Part shown: positions 1 through 8,582 of the stretch, piece after piece
Position numbering within the stretch: position 1 is the stretch's first letter
How the letters are laid out: each line of letters begins with the position of its first letter
NCBI RefSeq assembly: GCF_020520285.1
Contig: NZ_CP084742.1
Location: 4,464,001 to 4,528,000 of the forward strand
Direction of reading: 5' to 3'
DNA from: Pseudomonas sp. L5B5
Lineage (GTDB): Bacteria > Pseudomonadota > Gammaproteobacteria > Pseudomonadales > Pseudomonadaceae
DNA length: 64,000 nucleotides
The notes under the pieces: model-generated
The model's input: the letters and a program-made list of their open reading frames with translations, nothing else
Databases searched by the model: none
Told to the model about the DNA's origin: nothing
Position numbers and translations under genes: made by a program

Positions 1-102
1 TCGGCTGCAACGCCGGGCTTTCGATACTGTCAACATGACCTAGCGGCGGTAGCAGCAGAGGTCTAGTATGAGCCGCAACTCACGTCAGCCAGGAGGTAAA
101 CC

Positions 103-1158
103 ATGTCGGCCAATAAGAAGCCTGTAAATACTCCGTTGCACTTGCTCCAACAGTTGTCGGGCAGCTTGCTCGAACACTTGGAAAACGCTTGTTCCCAAGC
201 CTTGGCTGATGCTGAAAAACTGCTCGCCAAGCTGGAGAAACAACGAGGCAAGGCCCAGGAAAAACTGCACAAGTCGCGCACCAAACTGCAGGACGCCGCG
301 ACAGCTGGCAAAGCCAAGGCACAAGCCAAGGCCAAGACCGCAGCGAAAGAACTCGAAGACTTGCTGGACGCCTTGAAAGAGCGCCAGGCACAAACCCGCA
401 GCTACATCCTGCAGCTCAAGCGTGATGCCCAGGAAAGCCTGAAGCTGGCGCAAGGCGTTGGCAAGGTGAAGGAAGCTGCAGCCAAGGCGCTGAACACTCG
501 TGAGGCCAAACCGGCAGTGGTTGCCGCGAAGAAGCCGGCGACCAAGCCAGCGGCTAAACCTGTCGCCAAGGCCGCCGCGAAACCAGCAGCCAAACCGGCT
601 GCCAAGGCTGCTGCGAAACCCGCTGCCAAGCCTGCGCCAGCCAAGACTGCCGCAGCTAAACCTGCTACGAAACCAGCAGCCAAACCTGTCGCCGCCAAGC
701 CCGCTGCAGCCAAGCCAGCCGCTAAACCGGCCGCCAAGGCCGCCGCGAAACCAGCAGCCAAACCTGCTGCCAAGCCGGCACCGGCCAAGACTGCTGCAGC
801 CAAGCCCGCGCCAGCAAAGCCAGCCGCCAAACCTGTGGCCAAGGCTCCAGTGAAGGCACCGGCCAAACCGGCTGCCAAGCCCGTTGCTGCGGCCAAGCCT
901 GCGGCATCCTCGGCCGCCAAGCCTGCCGCTGCCAAACCTGCGGCCAAACCCGCCGTGAAGAAGCCTGCCGCCAAACCTGCGGCCGCCAAGCCAGCGACCA
1001 AGCCTGCCGCCGCCAAACCAGTCGCGGCCAAACCCGCTGCACCAGCCGCCAAGCCAGCGCCGGCAGCGCCAGCAGCTTCGTCGGCTCCTACCGCAGCAAG
1101 CACTCCGGCCGCTGCTCCAGCGACCCCAGCTGCCAGCACCCCCTCCAGCGCGTCCTAA
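103..1158 (+). CDS. algP: AlgP (AlgR3), histone H1-like alginate regulatory protein
   Basis: The 351-residue product has two parts. Residues 1-135 are charged, helical and rich in Lys/Ala/Glu. From about residue 140 to 325 it is a near-continuous array of KPAA/KPAAK-type tetrapeptides, ending in an Ala/Pro/Ser/Thr tail. This matches AlgP of P. aeruginosa in architecture and length; that protein is a DNA-binding, histone H1-like factor linked to alginate gene expression. The start is fixed by a strong AGGAGG ribosome site at 91-96. The gene runs tail to tail with the next one, the stop codons overlapping near 1155. The repeats are prone to slippage, so length may vary between isolates. The role in alginate control comes from the family. 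Confidence 0.93.
   Translation: MSANKKPVNTPLHLLQQLSGSLLEHLENACSQALADAEKLLAKLEKQRGKAQEKLHKSRTKLQDAATAGKAKAQAKAKTAAKELEDLLDALKERQAQTRSYILQLKRDAQESLKLAQGVGKVKEAAAKALNTREAKPAVVAAKKPATKPAAKPVAKAAAKPAAKPAAKAAAKPAAKPAPAKTAAAKPATKPAAKPVAAKPAAAKPAAKPAAKAAAKPAAKPAAKPAPAKTAAAKPAPAKPAAKPVAKAPVKAPAKPAAKPVAAAKPAASSAAKPAAAKPAAKPAVKKPAAKPAAAKPATKPAAAKPVAAKPAAPAAKPAPAAPAASSAPTAASTPAAAPATPAASTPSSAS
520..1075 (+). repeat. KPAA-coding tandem repeat inside algP
   Basis: Short degenerate 12-15 base units encode Lys-Pro-Ala-Ala and close variants over roughly 180 codons. The units differ at third positions, so the repeat is stronger at protein than at DNA level. Repeats of this kind in algP are known to be variable in P. 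aeruginosa. Confidence 0.85.
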
Positions 1159-1613
1159 GCGTTAGCCACCGCGGCGCGCAGCACTTGCAATGCGTCGCGG
1201 TCGGCGGCTTCGGTCGCCAATCCTTGCAACCAGTGGTCCAGGCTCCGCTCCTGGGTTTCGGGCCAGCTTCGCACCTGCTCCTGTAACCGCCACAGCAACT
1301 GTCGTTCGGCTTCCAGCTCCAGGGTCTTGAGCTGCTCGCGCAATGCGCCCAGGTCGGCATCCGCACTGGCCGCCACACGCCAGCCGATCCGCAGTTCCCG
1401 CAGTGGCTGGACCACGTCCCGCTGCCATGGCGCGGCCAACGCCTTGAGTTGTGCCAGGCGCTGCCCATTGCATTCCACGCCCCGCCAACCCAGCCATGCG
1501 CCACAGAGCATCAGGCATACATCGGCGCCGTCATCCTGCAAGCGCAGGCAGGCTTGCTGTACGCCGGGCAGGGCATAGGTCTTGAGGGAAAAACTCCATA
1601 GATCAGAGGACAT
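1155..1613 (-). CDS. TIGR02444 family protein, function unknown
   Basis: The 152-residue protein starts MSSDLWSFSL and contains Cys/Trp-rich segments around residues 30-45 followed by a helical C-terminal half. It resembles the small TIGR02444 family found beside algP and an ABC-F gene in pseudomonads. No catalytic motif or signal peptide is visible, so a soluble cytoplasmic protein is likely. It is convergent with algP, overlapping it by a few bases, and divergent from the ABC-F gene, with about 50 bases between their starts. Family assignment is from recall of the conserved neighbourhood and sequence; function is unknown. Confidence 0.7.
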   Translation of the reverse strand: MSSDLWSFSLKTYALPGVQQACLRLQDDGADVCLMLCGAWLGWRGVECNGQRLAQLKALAAPWQRDVVQPLRELRIGWRVAASADADLGALREQLKTLELEAERQLLWRLQEQVRSWPETQERSLDHWLQGLATEAADRDALQVLRAAVANA

Positions 1614-1663
1614 AGTGCTACTCGCGCCAGTTGCGAGCGAAGCTGGTAGACTCCGCCGCCATT

Positions 1664-3574
1664 ATGATTCGACTTCAGAACCTGACTTTACAGCGTGGTC
1701 CGCAACGTCTGCTAGAAGACGCCGAGCTGACCCTGCACGCCGGCCAGAAAGCCGGCCTGATCGGTGCCAACGGTGCCGGAAAATCCAGCCTGTTCGCCTT
1801 GCTACGCGGTGAGCTGCACCCGGATTCGGGTGACTGCTTCCTGCCCGCCGACTGGCGCATCGCCCACATGCGCCAGGAGGTCGATACCCTCGAACGCCTG
1901 GCAGTGGACTATGTGCTCGATGGCGACCTGCGCCTGCGCGAGGTGCAGCGCGACCTGGCTGTCGCCGAAGCGGCCCAGGACGGCTCAGCCCAGGCACGAC
2001 TGCATGCCGAGCTCGACAGCGCCGACGGCTATACCGCCGATGCCCGGGCACGCAAGCTGCTGGCTGGCCTTGGGTTCACCAACGAACAGATGGACCGTCA
2101 GGTCGGCGACTTCTCCGGGGGCTGGCGGATGCGCCTGAACCTGGCCCAGGCGCTGATGTGCCCGTCGGACCTGTTGCTGCTCGACGAACCTACCAACCAC
2201 TTGGATCTTGACGCCATCATCTGGCTCGAAGAGTGGCTCAAGGGTTATCCCGGCACTTTGCTGCTGATCTCCCACGACCGGGACTTCCTGGATGCGGTGG
2301 TCGATCACGTGGCTCACGTCGACCAGCGCAAGATCACCCTCTATCGCGGTGGCTATAGCGCGTTCGAGCGCGCTCGGGCCGAGCGCCTGGCCCAGCAGCA
2401 GCAAGCCTACGAGAAGCAGCAGGCCCAGCGCGCGCACATGGAAAAGTACATCGCCCGCTTCAAGGCCCAGGCCACCAAGGCCCGCCAGGCACAGAGCCGG
2501 ATCAAGGCCCTGGAACGCATGGAGGAGCTGTCGGCGGCCCACGTCGATTCGCCGTTCGACTTCACCTTCCGCGAGTCGACGAAGATCTCTAGCCCGCTGA
2601 TCGACCTCTCCGATGCCCGCCTGGGTTATGGCGAGCGCGCAGTACTGGAGAAGGTCAAGCTGCAACTGACCCCGGGTGCGCGGATCGGTCTGCTGGGCCC
2701 CAACGGTGCCGGCAAGTCGACCCTGATCAAGAACCTATCCGGTGAGCTGTCGCCGCTGTCCGGGCGCCTGACCCGGGGCGAGAACACCGTTGTCGGCTAC
2801 TTCGCCCAGCATCAGCTCGACTCCCTGGACTCCAAGGCCAGCCCCTTGCTGCATCTGCAGCGGCTGGCGCCCACCGAGCGTGAGCAGACCCTGCGCGATT
2901 TCCTCGGCGGCTTCGATTTCCGTGGTGCGCGGATCGATGAGCCAGTGCTGAATTTCTCCGGTGGCGAGAAGGCCCGCCTGGCCCTGGCGCTGATCGCCTG
3001 GGAGCGGCCGAACCTGCTGCTGCTCGACGAACCGACCAACCACCTGGACCTGGAGATGCGCCTGGCCCTGACCATGGCCCTGCAAGAGTTCAGTGGGGCG
3101 GTACTGGTGGTTTCCCACGATCGTCATTTGCTCAAGAGCACCACCGACAACTTCTTCCTGGTGGCGGACGGCAAGGTCGAAGAGTTCGACGGTGACCTGG
3201 ACGACTACACCCGTTGGCTGGTGGAGTACCGCCAGCGCAATGCCCCGGTCAGCAACACCCCGGTCAATCCGGACAAGACCGACAAGAAGGCCCAGCGTCA
3301 GGCCGCCGCTGCTCTGCGCCAGCAACTGGCGCCGCACAAGCGCGAGGCCGACAAGCTGGAAGCCGAGTTGGGCAAGGTCCATGAGCGCCTGGCCAAGATC
3401 GAGGCCAGCCTCGGCGACAGCGGTCTGTACGAGGCTGCGCGCAAGGACGAACTGCGGGACCTGCTGGCCGAGCAGGCCAAGCTCAAGGTCCGTGAGTCCG
3501 AGCTGGAAGAAGCCTGGATGCACGCTCTGGAACTGCTGGAAAGCATGCAGGCCGAGCTGGAGGCGCTGTCCTGA
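1664..3574 (+). CDS. ABC-F family ATPase, YheS-like
   Basis: The 636-residue protein has two ATP-binding cassettes and no membrane segments. Domain 1 has Walker A GANGAGKSS near residue 36, signature FSGGW near 150 and Walker B LLLLDEPTNHLD. Domain 2 repeats these (GPNGAGKST, FSGGE, LLLLDEPTNHLD). A charged linker separates them and a coiled-coil C-terminal tail covers about residues 540-636. Length and tail fit the YheS branch of ABC-F proteins, which act on the ribosome during translation. The ATG at 1664 is preferred over an in-frame start 11 codons upstream because MIRLQNL is the usual family N-terminus. The stop overlaps the next start (TGATG), so the two genes are probably co-transcribed. 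Confidence 0.9.
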   Translation: MIRLQNLTLQRGPQRLLEDAELTLHAGQKAGLIGANGAGKSSLFALLRGELHPDSGDCFLPADWRIAHMRQEVDTLERLAVDYVLDGDLRLREVQRDLAVAEAAQDGSAQARLHAELDSADGYTADARARKLLAGLGFTNEQMDRQVGDFSGGWRMRLNLAQALMCPSDLLLLDEPTNHLDLDAIIWLEEWLKGYPGTLLLISHDRDFLDAVVDHVAHVDQRKITLYRGGYSAFERARAERLAQQQQAYEKQQAQRAHMEKYIARFKAQATKARQAQSRIKALERMEELSAAHVDSPFDFTFRESTKISSPLIDLSDARLGYGERAVLEKVKLQLTPGARIGLLGPNGAGKSTLIKNLSGELSPLSGRLTRGENTVVGYFAQHQLDSLDSKASPLLHLQRLAPTEREQTLRDFLGGFDFRGARIDEPVLNFSGGEKARLALALIAWERPNLLLLDEPTNHLDLEMRLALTMALQEFSGAVLVVSHDRHLLKSTTDNFFLVADGKVEEFDGDLDDYTRWLVEYRQRNAPVSNTPVNPDKTDKKAQRQAAAALRQQLAPHKREADKLEAELGKVHERLAKIEASLGDSGLYEAARKDELRDLLAEQAKLKVRESELEEAWMHALELLESMQAELEALS

Positions 3575-4155
3575 TGGAGGCGCTGCAATTGCCGCTGCCG
3601 GCGCAGTGGGTCGGTCCGTTGTGGCTTGGCGTGCAGATCCTGCTGATTCTCCTGGCGGGCTACCTGGCCCAGCGCTTCGTCGCCCGTGGCCTTACCCGCC
3701 TGGGCCAGCGGTATCCATTCCCGCCGCAGTTGCTGATGCCTCTGCGCGGTGGCCTGCGTTGGCTGATCATGGGCAGCGCGGTGATCTTCGTGCTGGAGCG
3801 CCTGGGCGTGTCCGCCACCGTGTTGTGGACGGCACTGTCGGGTTTCGTCGCGGTGGCAGCCGTGGCGTTCTTCGCCATGTGGAGCGTGCTCTCCAACCTG
3901 CTGTGCGCGATCCTGATCTTCACTGTCGGCCCGTTCCGCCTGGGCGATGTGGTGGAGCTGGTGGATACCCTGGACAAACCGGGGATCAAGGGTCGGGTGG
4001 TGGCCATCAATCTGCTGTACACCACGTTGATCGAGCCTGAGGAAGCCGGCACCGGCAGCGCCATGGTGCAGGTGCCCAACAGCCTGTTCTTCCAGCGCTC
4101 GGTGCGCCGCTGGCGTGGTGCCGATGTGCTGTCCGTGGGTATCGACGAAAAGTAA
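3574..4155 (+). CDS. small MscS-family mechanosensitive channel
   Basis: This 193-residue protein has about three hydrophobic segments (near residues 15-35, 60-80 and 85-120) followed by a short soluble beta domain with GPFRLGDVVEL, typical of the MscS pore helix and beta domain. It ends soon after the beta domain, so the large MscS C-terminal cage is missing; it is one of the short MscS-like proteins. It should sit in the inner membrane and may open under turgor stress. Its start overlaps the ABC-F stop by one base. Whether it forms a channel alone cannot be told from sequence. Confidence 0.8.
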   Translation: MEALQLPLPAQWVGPLWLGVQILLILLAGYLAQRFVARGLTRLGQRYPFPPQLLMPLRGGLRWLIMGSAVIFVLERLGVSATVLWTALSGFVAVAAVAFFAMWSVLSNLLCAILIFTVGPFRLGDVVELVDTLDKPGIKGRVVAINLLYTTLIEPEEAGTGSAMVQVPNSLFFQRSVRRWRGADVLSVGIDEK

Positions 4156-4162
4156 CCCCTGT

Positions 4163-4222
4163 CTCCATAGCCGCTGTCGCAGGCTGCGATAAGCGCCGCA
4201 CGGGCGGCAGCAGCTAAAGGGC
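4163..4222. repeat. REP-type palindromic repeat
   Basis: A GC-rich imperfect dyad containing the GCAGGCTGCGATAAGCGCCG core and a facing GGGCGGCAGCAGC. This resembles the extragenic palindromic repeats scattered through P. fluorescens-group genomes. It fills most of the gap between the MscS and LysE genes. Confidence 0.5.
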
Positions 4223-4314
4223 CATGCATCACTTCTCGATGAAAAAAACATGGTCAGCCACGGGTCTGAGGATTAGCTTAGGCAGTCACGACCAAATTCG
4301 ATCCGAGGTGTGCG

Positions 4315-4947
4315 ATGGCTTTTGAGACATGGCTGGCTTTTTTTGCTGCCAGTTGGGTGATCAGTCTTTCTCCCGGGGCAGGTGCCATTGCGTCCATGTC
4401 CTGTGGCCTGCAGTACGGTTTCTGGCGCGGCTACTGGAACGCCCTGGGCCTGCAGCTGGGCCTGGCCATGCAGATCGCCATTGTCGCGGCCGGTGTTGGC
4501 GCCATCCTGGCGGCCTCTGCGACGGCCTTTTATGCGATCAAGTGGTTTGGCGTGGCCTACCTGGTGTACCTGGCGGTCAAGCAATGGCGAGCGCTGCCCA
4601 GCGACCTCAGCGATGATGCTGCCATCCGCCCCATCGGCAAGCCCCTGGCGCTGGTGTTCCGCGGCTTCCTGGTGAACATCAGTAACCCCAAGGCCCTGGT
4701 GTTCATGTTGGCAGTCCTGCCGCAGTTCATCGACCCCCACGCGCCGCTGGTCAAGCAGTACCTGATTCTCGGCGCCACCATGATAGTGGTCGACCTGATC
4801 GTCATGGCCGGCTACACCGGGCTGGCGTCCAAGGTCCTGCGGCTGTTGCGCACCCCGGTCCAGCAGCGGCGGATGAACCGCACTTTCGCCGGGTTGTTCA
4901 TCGGCGCCGCGGGCTTCCTGGCGACCCTTCGCAAAGCGGCGGCCTAG
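4315..4947 (+). CDS. LysE/RhtB family amino-acid exporter
   Basis: The 210-residue protein is almost entirely hydrophobic, with five to six membrane segments. It starts MAFETWLAFF and carries the family's early motif SLSPGAGAIASMSCGL and a central NPKALVF, both typical of LysE/RhtB transporters. These inner-membrane proteins export amino acids or homoserine lactone-like compounds, but the substrate cannot be assigned here. The gene stands alone, with about 160 bases of REP-containing sequence upstream and a strong terminator right after its stop. Confidence 0.87.
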   Translation: MAFETWLAFFAASWVISLSPGAGAIASMSCGLQYGFWRGYWNALGLQLGLAMQIAIVAAGVGAILAASATAFYAIKWFGVAYLVYLAVKQWRALPSDLSDDAAIRPIGKPLALVFRGFLVNISNPKALVFMLAVLPQFIDPHAPLVKQYLILGATMIVVDLIVMAGYTGLASKVLRLLRTPVQQRRMNRTFAGLFIGAAGFLATLRKAAA

Positions 4948-4960
4948 GTTTTCCAGGTAC

Positions 4961-4991
4961 AAAAAAGGCGACCCCACGGGTCGCCTTTTTT
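4961..4991 (+). terminator. Rho-independent terminator after lysE-family gene
   Basis: Stem AAGGCGACCC / GGGTCGCCTT with a 3-base loop, flanked by an A-run and a T-run, so it could stop transcription in both directions. Confidence 0.9.
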
Positions 4992-5195
4992 ATTGGCGTG
5001 CGGCTTGGCGCAGGATCACCGGGGCGTTCTCGAAGGTGCGGGGCTGATCAGGCAGAAGGCCGCGCTGGTCCCGCGACCGCGGCGAATTCGCAGGGGAAAG
5101 GTCAAGGGCAAGGGCGGGGCCGGCAGAGGATGAAGATGTTTCAGCGAGCCGATAAACCTTGAGTGAAACTGATTGGGAGGGAACAATATGTTACT

Positions 5196-5219
5196 TCGTA
5201 TTTCCCCTTGAGAATCATT
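5196..5219 (+). promoter_or_regulatory. possible Fur half-site ahead of the iron permease
   Basis: TGAGAATCATT, ending 1 base before the ATG at 5221, matches 10 of 11 bases of the Fur half-site TGATAATCATT. The other half is poorly conserved. Iron-repressed control would suit an FTR1 permease. The rest of the 4992-5195 gap shows no gene I can support. Confidence 0.45.
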
Positions 5220-5220
5220 C

Positions 5221-7119
5221 ATGACTGCCCCTTCCCGTTTACTGGCGCTGCTGGTACTGCCGGTACTGGTGTTCTGCAGCTTCAACCTTCTGGCCGATAC
5301 CGTCGATGGCGCTCCCAAGGCCTTGCACCTGCTGGACTACATTGGGGCGGACTACCCCGCCACAGTGGAGGATGGCAAGGTCATCGACGAGTCCGAATAC
5401 CGCGAGCAGGTGGAGTTTCTCGGCGTCTTGCAGGGGCTGATCAGCGATCTTCCCGCCAAGCCGGAGAAGGCCGAGCTGGAACAGGGCATCGCCAGCCTGC
5501 GCAAGGCGGTCGCCGATCGTGTGGAAGGCAACCAGGTCGCGCACCTGGCGCGGCAGATGGGAGCCCGGCTGGCTGTGGCCTACGAGGTGAGCCAGGCCCC
5601 GATCATCACCCCGGACCCTTCCCGTGGGGCGCCGCTGTATGCCCAGCACTGTTCGGTGTGCCATGGCCAGCAGGGCGCTGGCGACGGCCCGGCAGGCCTG
5701 GGCATGACGCCGCCTCCGGCCAACCTGCGCGATACGGCGCGCCTGGATCGGTTGAGCCTGTACGCCATCTACAACACCCTGGGGCTGGGCGTGGAAGGCA
5801 CCGACATGCCGTCCTTCGCCGATCAGCTGGATGATCGCCAGCGTTGGGACCTGGCCACCTACATCGCCAGCTTCAGTGCCGACCCGGCCGCGTCCAAGGG
5901 CGAACAGAATTTCAACCTGGCCGATCTGGCCCGCCAGACCCCGGGCGAGGTGCTGGCCGCCCAGGGGCCCCAGGCCGCCGCGACCTTCCGCGTGCAGCGG
6001 GCCCAGCCGCCGCAGGTCAAGCGTGGTCCGGGCCAGTTGCTGGACTACACCGCCTCGACCCTGGACAAGAGCCTGGCGGCCTACCGCAGCGGCGATCATG
6101 AGCAGGCCTACGACCTCTCGGTGGCGGCGTACCTGGAAGGTTTCGAGCTGGTGGAAAGCTCCCTGGACAACGTCGATGCCGCCGTGCGCAAGGACACCGA
6201 GAAGGCCCTGATGGCCTACCGGCAGTCGCTGCAGGACGGGCTGCCGGTGGAGCAGGCCGAGCAGCGACTGGACGCTGCCAAGGCCAAGCTCGAGGAGTCC
6301 GCCGGGTTGCTGGGTGGCGACAGCTTGAGCTGGTCCCTGAGTTTCATTTCCGGCTTGCTGATCCTGCTGCGTGAAGGCCTGGAGGCCATCCTGGTGCTGG
6401 CGGCGATCCTGGCCTTCCTGCGTAACACCGGCCAGCAGTCGGCGGTACGCAGCGTCAACGTCGGCTGGGGCCTGGCCCTGTTGGCCGGCCTGGGTACCTG
6501 GGCCTTGGCGGCTTATGTGATCGATGTCAGCGGTTCCCAGCGTGAACTGCTCGAGGGGGCCACGGCGCTGTTCGCCAGCGTCATGGTGCTGTGGCTCGGC
6601 GTGTGGATGCACGACCGCCGGCACGCCGCGGCCTGGCAGGACTACATCAAGAGCAGCCTGGTGGGCGGCGGCGGTCGCTTCGGTTTTGCGGTACTGGCGT
6701 TCTTCTCCGTCTATCGCGAGCTGTTCGAAGTGATCCTGTTCTACGAAACCCTGTGGTTGCAGGCCGGCCCTGCCGGGCACAACGCGGTGCTGGCTGGCGG
6801 CGCCACGGCCCTGGTGCTGCTGGTGGGCCTGGCCTGGGTGATCCTGCGGGGTTCGGCCAAGCTGCCCCTGACGCTGTTCTTCAGCATCAACGCGGCGCTG
6901 TTGTGCGCCTTGTCGGTGGTCTTCGCCGGCCATGGCGTCAAGGCGTTGCAGGAAGCGGGGATCTTTGGTACCCGGCCGGTGCCGTTCTTTGACTTCGACT
7001 GGCTGGGTATCCATGCCGACGCCTATTCGCTGGGAGCCCAGGCGGTGGCGATCCTGGCGATCGTGGTGCTCTACAGTCGCAGCCGAATGAGCGAGAAGCG
7101 CCGCTTGCAGGTTTCCTGA
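5221..7119 (+). CDS. cytochrome c / FTR1-family iron permease fusion
   Basis: The 632-residue protein starts with a signal-like segment (residues 1-26). A cytochrome c domain follows, with one haem motif CSVCH near residue 143 and a distal Met (TDMPSF). A helical linker precedes an FTR1-type permease domain from about 370 to 625. The permease has the REGLE iron motif (LLREGLEAILV) and a second, RELFE, plus about seven membrane helices. FTR1 proteins import iron after oxidation; the fused cytochrome suggests the electron step is built in. It stands alone, with a Fur-like half-site before the start and a hairpin after the stop. Such fusions are known in proteobacteria. The redox coupling is inference. 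Confidence 0.88.
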   Translation: MTAPSRLLALLVLPVLVFCSFNLLADTVDGAPKALHLLDYIGADYPATVEDGKVIDESEYREQVEFLGVLQGLISDLPAKPEKAELEQGIASLRKAVADRVEGNQVAHLARQMGARLAVAYEVSQAPIITPDPSRGAPLYAQHCSVCHGQQGAGDGPAGLGMTPPPANLRDTARLDRLSLYAIYNTLGLGVEGTDMPSFADQLDDRQRWDLATYIASFSADPAASKGEQNFNLADLARQTPGEVLAAQGPQAAATFRVQRAQPPQVKRGPGQLLDYTASTLDKSLAAYRSGDHEQAYDLSVAAYLEGFELVESSLDNVDAAVRKDTEKALMAYRQSLQDGLPVEQAEQRLDAAKAKLEESAGLLGGDSLSWSLSFISGLLILLREGLEAILVLAAILAFLRNTGQQSAVRSVNVGWGLALLAGLGTWALAAYVIDVSGSQRELLEGATALFASVMVLWLGVWMHDRRHAAAWQDYIKSSLVGGGGRFGFAVLAFFSVYRELFEVILFYETLWLQAGPAGHNAVLAGGATALVLLVGLAWVILRGSAKLPLTLFFSINAALLCALSVVFAGHGVKALQEAGIFGTRPVPFFDFDWLGIHADAYSLGAQAVAILAIVVLYSRSRMSEKRRLQVS

Positions 7120-7137
7120 ATCCGGCTTCAACGATCG

Positions 7138-7173
7138 CGGGCAAGCCTGTTCCAGTAGCGGCTTGCCCGTTTT
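7138..7173 (+). terminator. hairpin terminator after the iron permease gene
   Basis: Perfect 10-bp stem CGGGCAAGCC / GGCTTGCCCG with a 12-base loop, followed by four T. The stem sequence resembles a single REP arm, so it may be a repeat used as a terminator. Confidence 0.65.
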
Positions 7174-7195
7174 GCATTCTGTAAGGAGAACATCA

Positions 7196-7651
7196 ATGCG
7201 TGTCTGGATCGATGCCGACGCATGCCCCAAGGCGGCCAAGGAACAGGTGGTGCGTTTTGCCCTCAAGCGCCAGTTCGAGGTCCTGCTGGTAGCGGGACAG
7301 CCGCAGATCAAGCCGCCGTTCGCCTGCGCCAAGCTGATCGTGGTGCCCAGTGGCCCGGATGCGGCGGACGATTATCTGGTCGAGCACGCGGTGCCTGGTG
7401 ACCTGGTGATCTGCAGCGATGTCCCCCTGGCCGATCGCCTGGTGAAAAAGGGCGTGGCGGCGCTGGACCCTCGGGGCAAGGAGTTCGATGCACAGAACAT
7501 GGGAGAACGCCTGGCAGTGCGCAACCTGTTCACCGACCTGCGCGAGCAGGGCCAGGTCAGTGGAGGGCAAGCGCCTTATGGCGATCGGGAGAAGCAGGCG
7601 TTCGCCAATGCCTTGGACAGGATCCTGACCCGGTTGGCGCGCCAGGCCTGA
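7196..7651 (+). CDS. YaiI/YqxD family protein (DUF188)
   Basis: The 151-residue protein begins MRVWIDADACP, the hallmark of the YaiI/YqxD (DUF188) family, and has conserved acidic residues in DADACP, in the SDVPLADR loop and in the RGKEFDAQN segment. These suggest a PIN-like nuclease fold, but no activity is established to my knowledge. The ATG at 7196 is chosen over one 11 codons upstream because it has a clear AAGGAG at 7183-7188 and the usual family N-terminus. It is a single gene converging on elbB. Confidence 0.87.
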   Translation: MRVWIDADACPKAAKEQVVRFALKRQFEVLLVAGQPQIKPPFACAKLIVVPSGPDAADDYLVEHAVPGDLVICSDVPLADRLVKKGVAALDPRGKEFDAQNMGERLAVRNLFTDLREQGQVSGGQAPYGDREKQAFANALDRILTRLARQA

Positions 7652-7693
7652 CGTGGCCAGGAAGCTCAGGCTCTCCGGCCACAGGAGTTGGAG

Positions 7694-8362
7694 TTACTGC
7701 TGGTCTTCGTGGGTCAGCTCCAGTACCCGGTCCACCAGCTTGTTGATGCCCGAGGCAGCCTGGCTGATGGACTGCGCCAGCATGTAGGCGGGAGTGGTCA
7801 CCAGCTTGCGCGCCTTGTCCTCGACGATCTCGTCCACTGCGCATTCGGCATGACTGGCGCCCATCTTGCCCAGGGCCGCGGCGGTATCGGCATCGTTGCC
7901 AATGGTGCAGGTCACGCCCGGGCCGTAGATCTTCGCGGCCATGGCCGGGGCGATGCACATCAGGCCCACTGGCTTGCCGGCTTCGGCAAAGGCTTCGGCC
8001 AGCGCCAGGACGTCGGCCTGTACCGAACAGGCAGCGCCTTGGGTGGCGAAGCTGGAGAGGTTCTTGGCTGCGCCGAAGCCCCCGGGAACGATCAGCGCGT
8101 CGAAGTCCTCGGCATTGGCATCGCGCAGGTCCTTGACCTCGCCACGGGCGATACGCGCCGACTCCACCAGTACATTGCGGGTCTCGGGCATGGTTTCCCC
8201 GGTCAGGTGGTTGAGCACGTGCATCTGGGGAATGTTCGGGGCGAAACACTGCACCTGGGCACCACGTTGATCGAGGCGCAGCAGGGTGATTACGCTTTCG
8301 TGGATCTCGGCGCCGTCGAAGACACCGCAACCGGAAAGAATCACTGCAACTTTTTTGCTCAT
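7694..8362 (-). CDS. elbB: ElbB, DJ-1/PfpI-superfamily glyoxalase-like protein
   Basis: The 222-residue protein matches ElbB: N-terminal KKVAVILSGCGVFDGAEIHE, the DALIVPGGFGAAKNLSSF segment and the nucleophile-elbow region GLMCIAPAM with the expected Cys. ElbB belongs to the DJ-1/PfpI class I amidotransferase-like fold; the E. coli protein has weak glyoxalase activity and was once linked to isoprenoid synthesis. It should be cytoplasmic. The real physiological role is unsettled. Confidence 0.9.
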   Translation of the reverse strand: MSKKVAVILSGCGVFDGAEIHESVITLLRLDQRGAQVQCFAPNIPQMHVLNHLTGETMPETRNVLVESARIARGEVKDLRDANAEDFDALIVPGGFGAAKNLSSFATQGAACSVQADVLALAEAFAEAGKPVGLMCIAPAMAAKIYGPGVTCTIGNDADTAAALGKMGASHAECAVDEIVEDKARKLVTTPAYMLAQSISQAASGINKLVDRVLELTHEDQQ

Positions 8363-8546
8363 GGGGTTTTCTCCAGGTTCATCGCGCTAAATGCCCGTCA
8401 GTTTGTCACCAGTCGCCGGGCAGGGGTATCACGACCAGGCAGGGACTTGCCGAAGGCTATGGCGCATCGGCCATGTAGCCTTGGAAAACGGGCGGATGCG
8501 CGAGTTCAAGCATTTGGAAGGGGCGGGCTGCCCTGAACAGCAGGCT

Positions 8547-8570
8547 GCGGCGACGGTGGGACGTCGCCGC
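8547..8570 (-). terminator. possible terminator hairpin after dedA
   Basis: Perfect 9-bp stem GCGGCGACG / CGTCGCCGC with a 6-base loop, just past the dedA stop on the minus strand, without a T-run. The rest of the 8363-8582 gap holds no supported gene. Confidence 0.4.
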
Positions 8571-8582
8571 GTGTGGCGGGGC

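Noticed and set aside
402..1139. Long minus-strand open frame opposite algP
   Set aside because: It is the Ala/Gly/Leu-rich mirror of the KPAA repeats and has no family likeness.
4990..5190. 66 open codons on the minus strand ending at the lysE-family terminator (tail RTFENAPVILRQAARQ)
   Set aside because: No ATG, GTG or TTG start in frame and no recognisable family. It could be a gene remnant, but I cannot support it.
5239..7332. 697-codon minus-strand open frame opposite the iron permease
   Set aside because: High GC leaves the antisense frame open; the plus strand holds clear haem and REXXE motifs.
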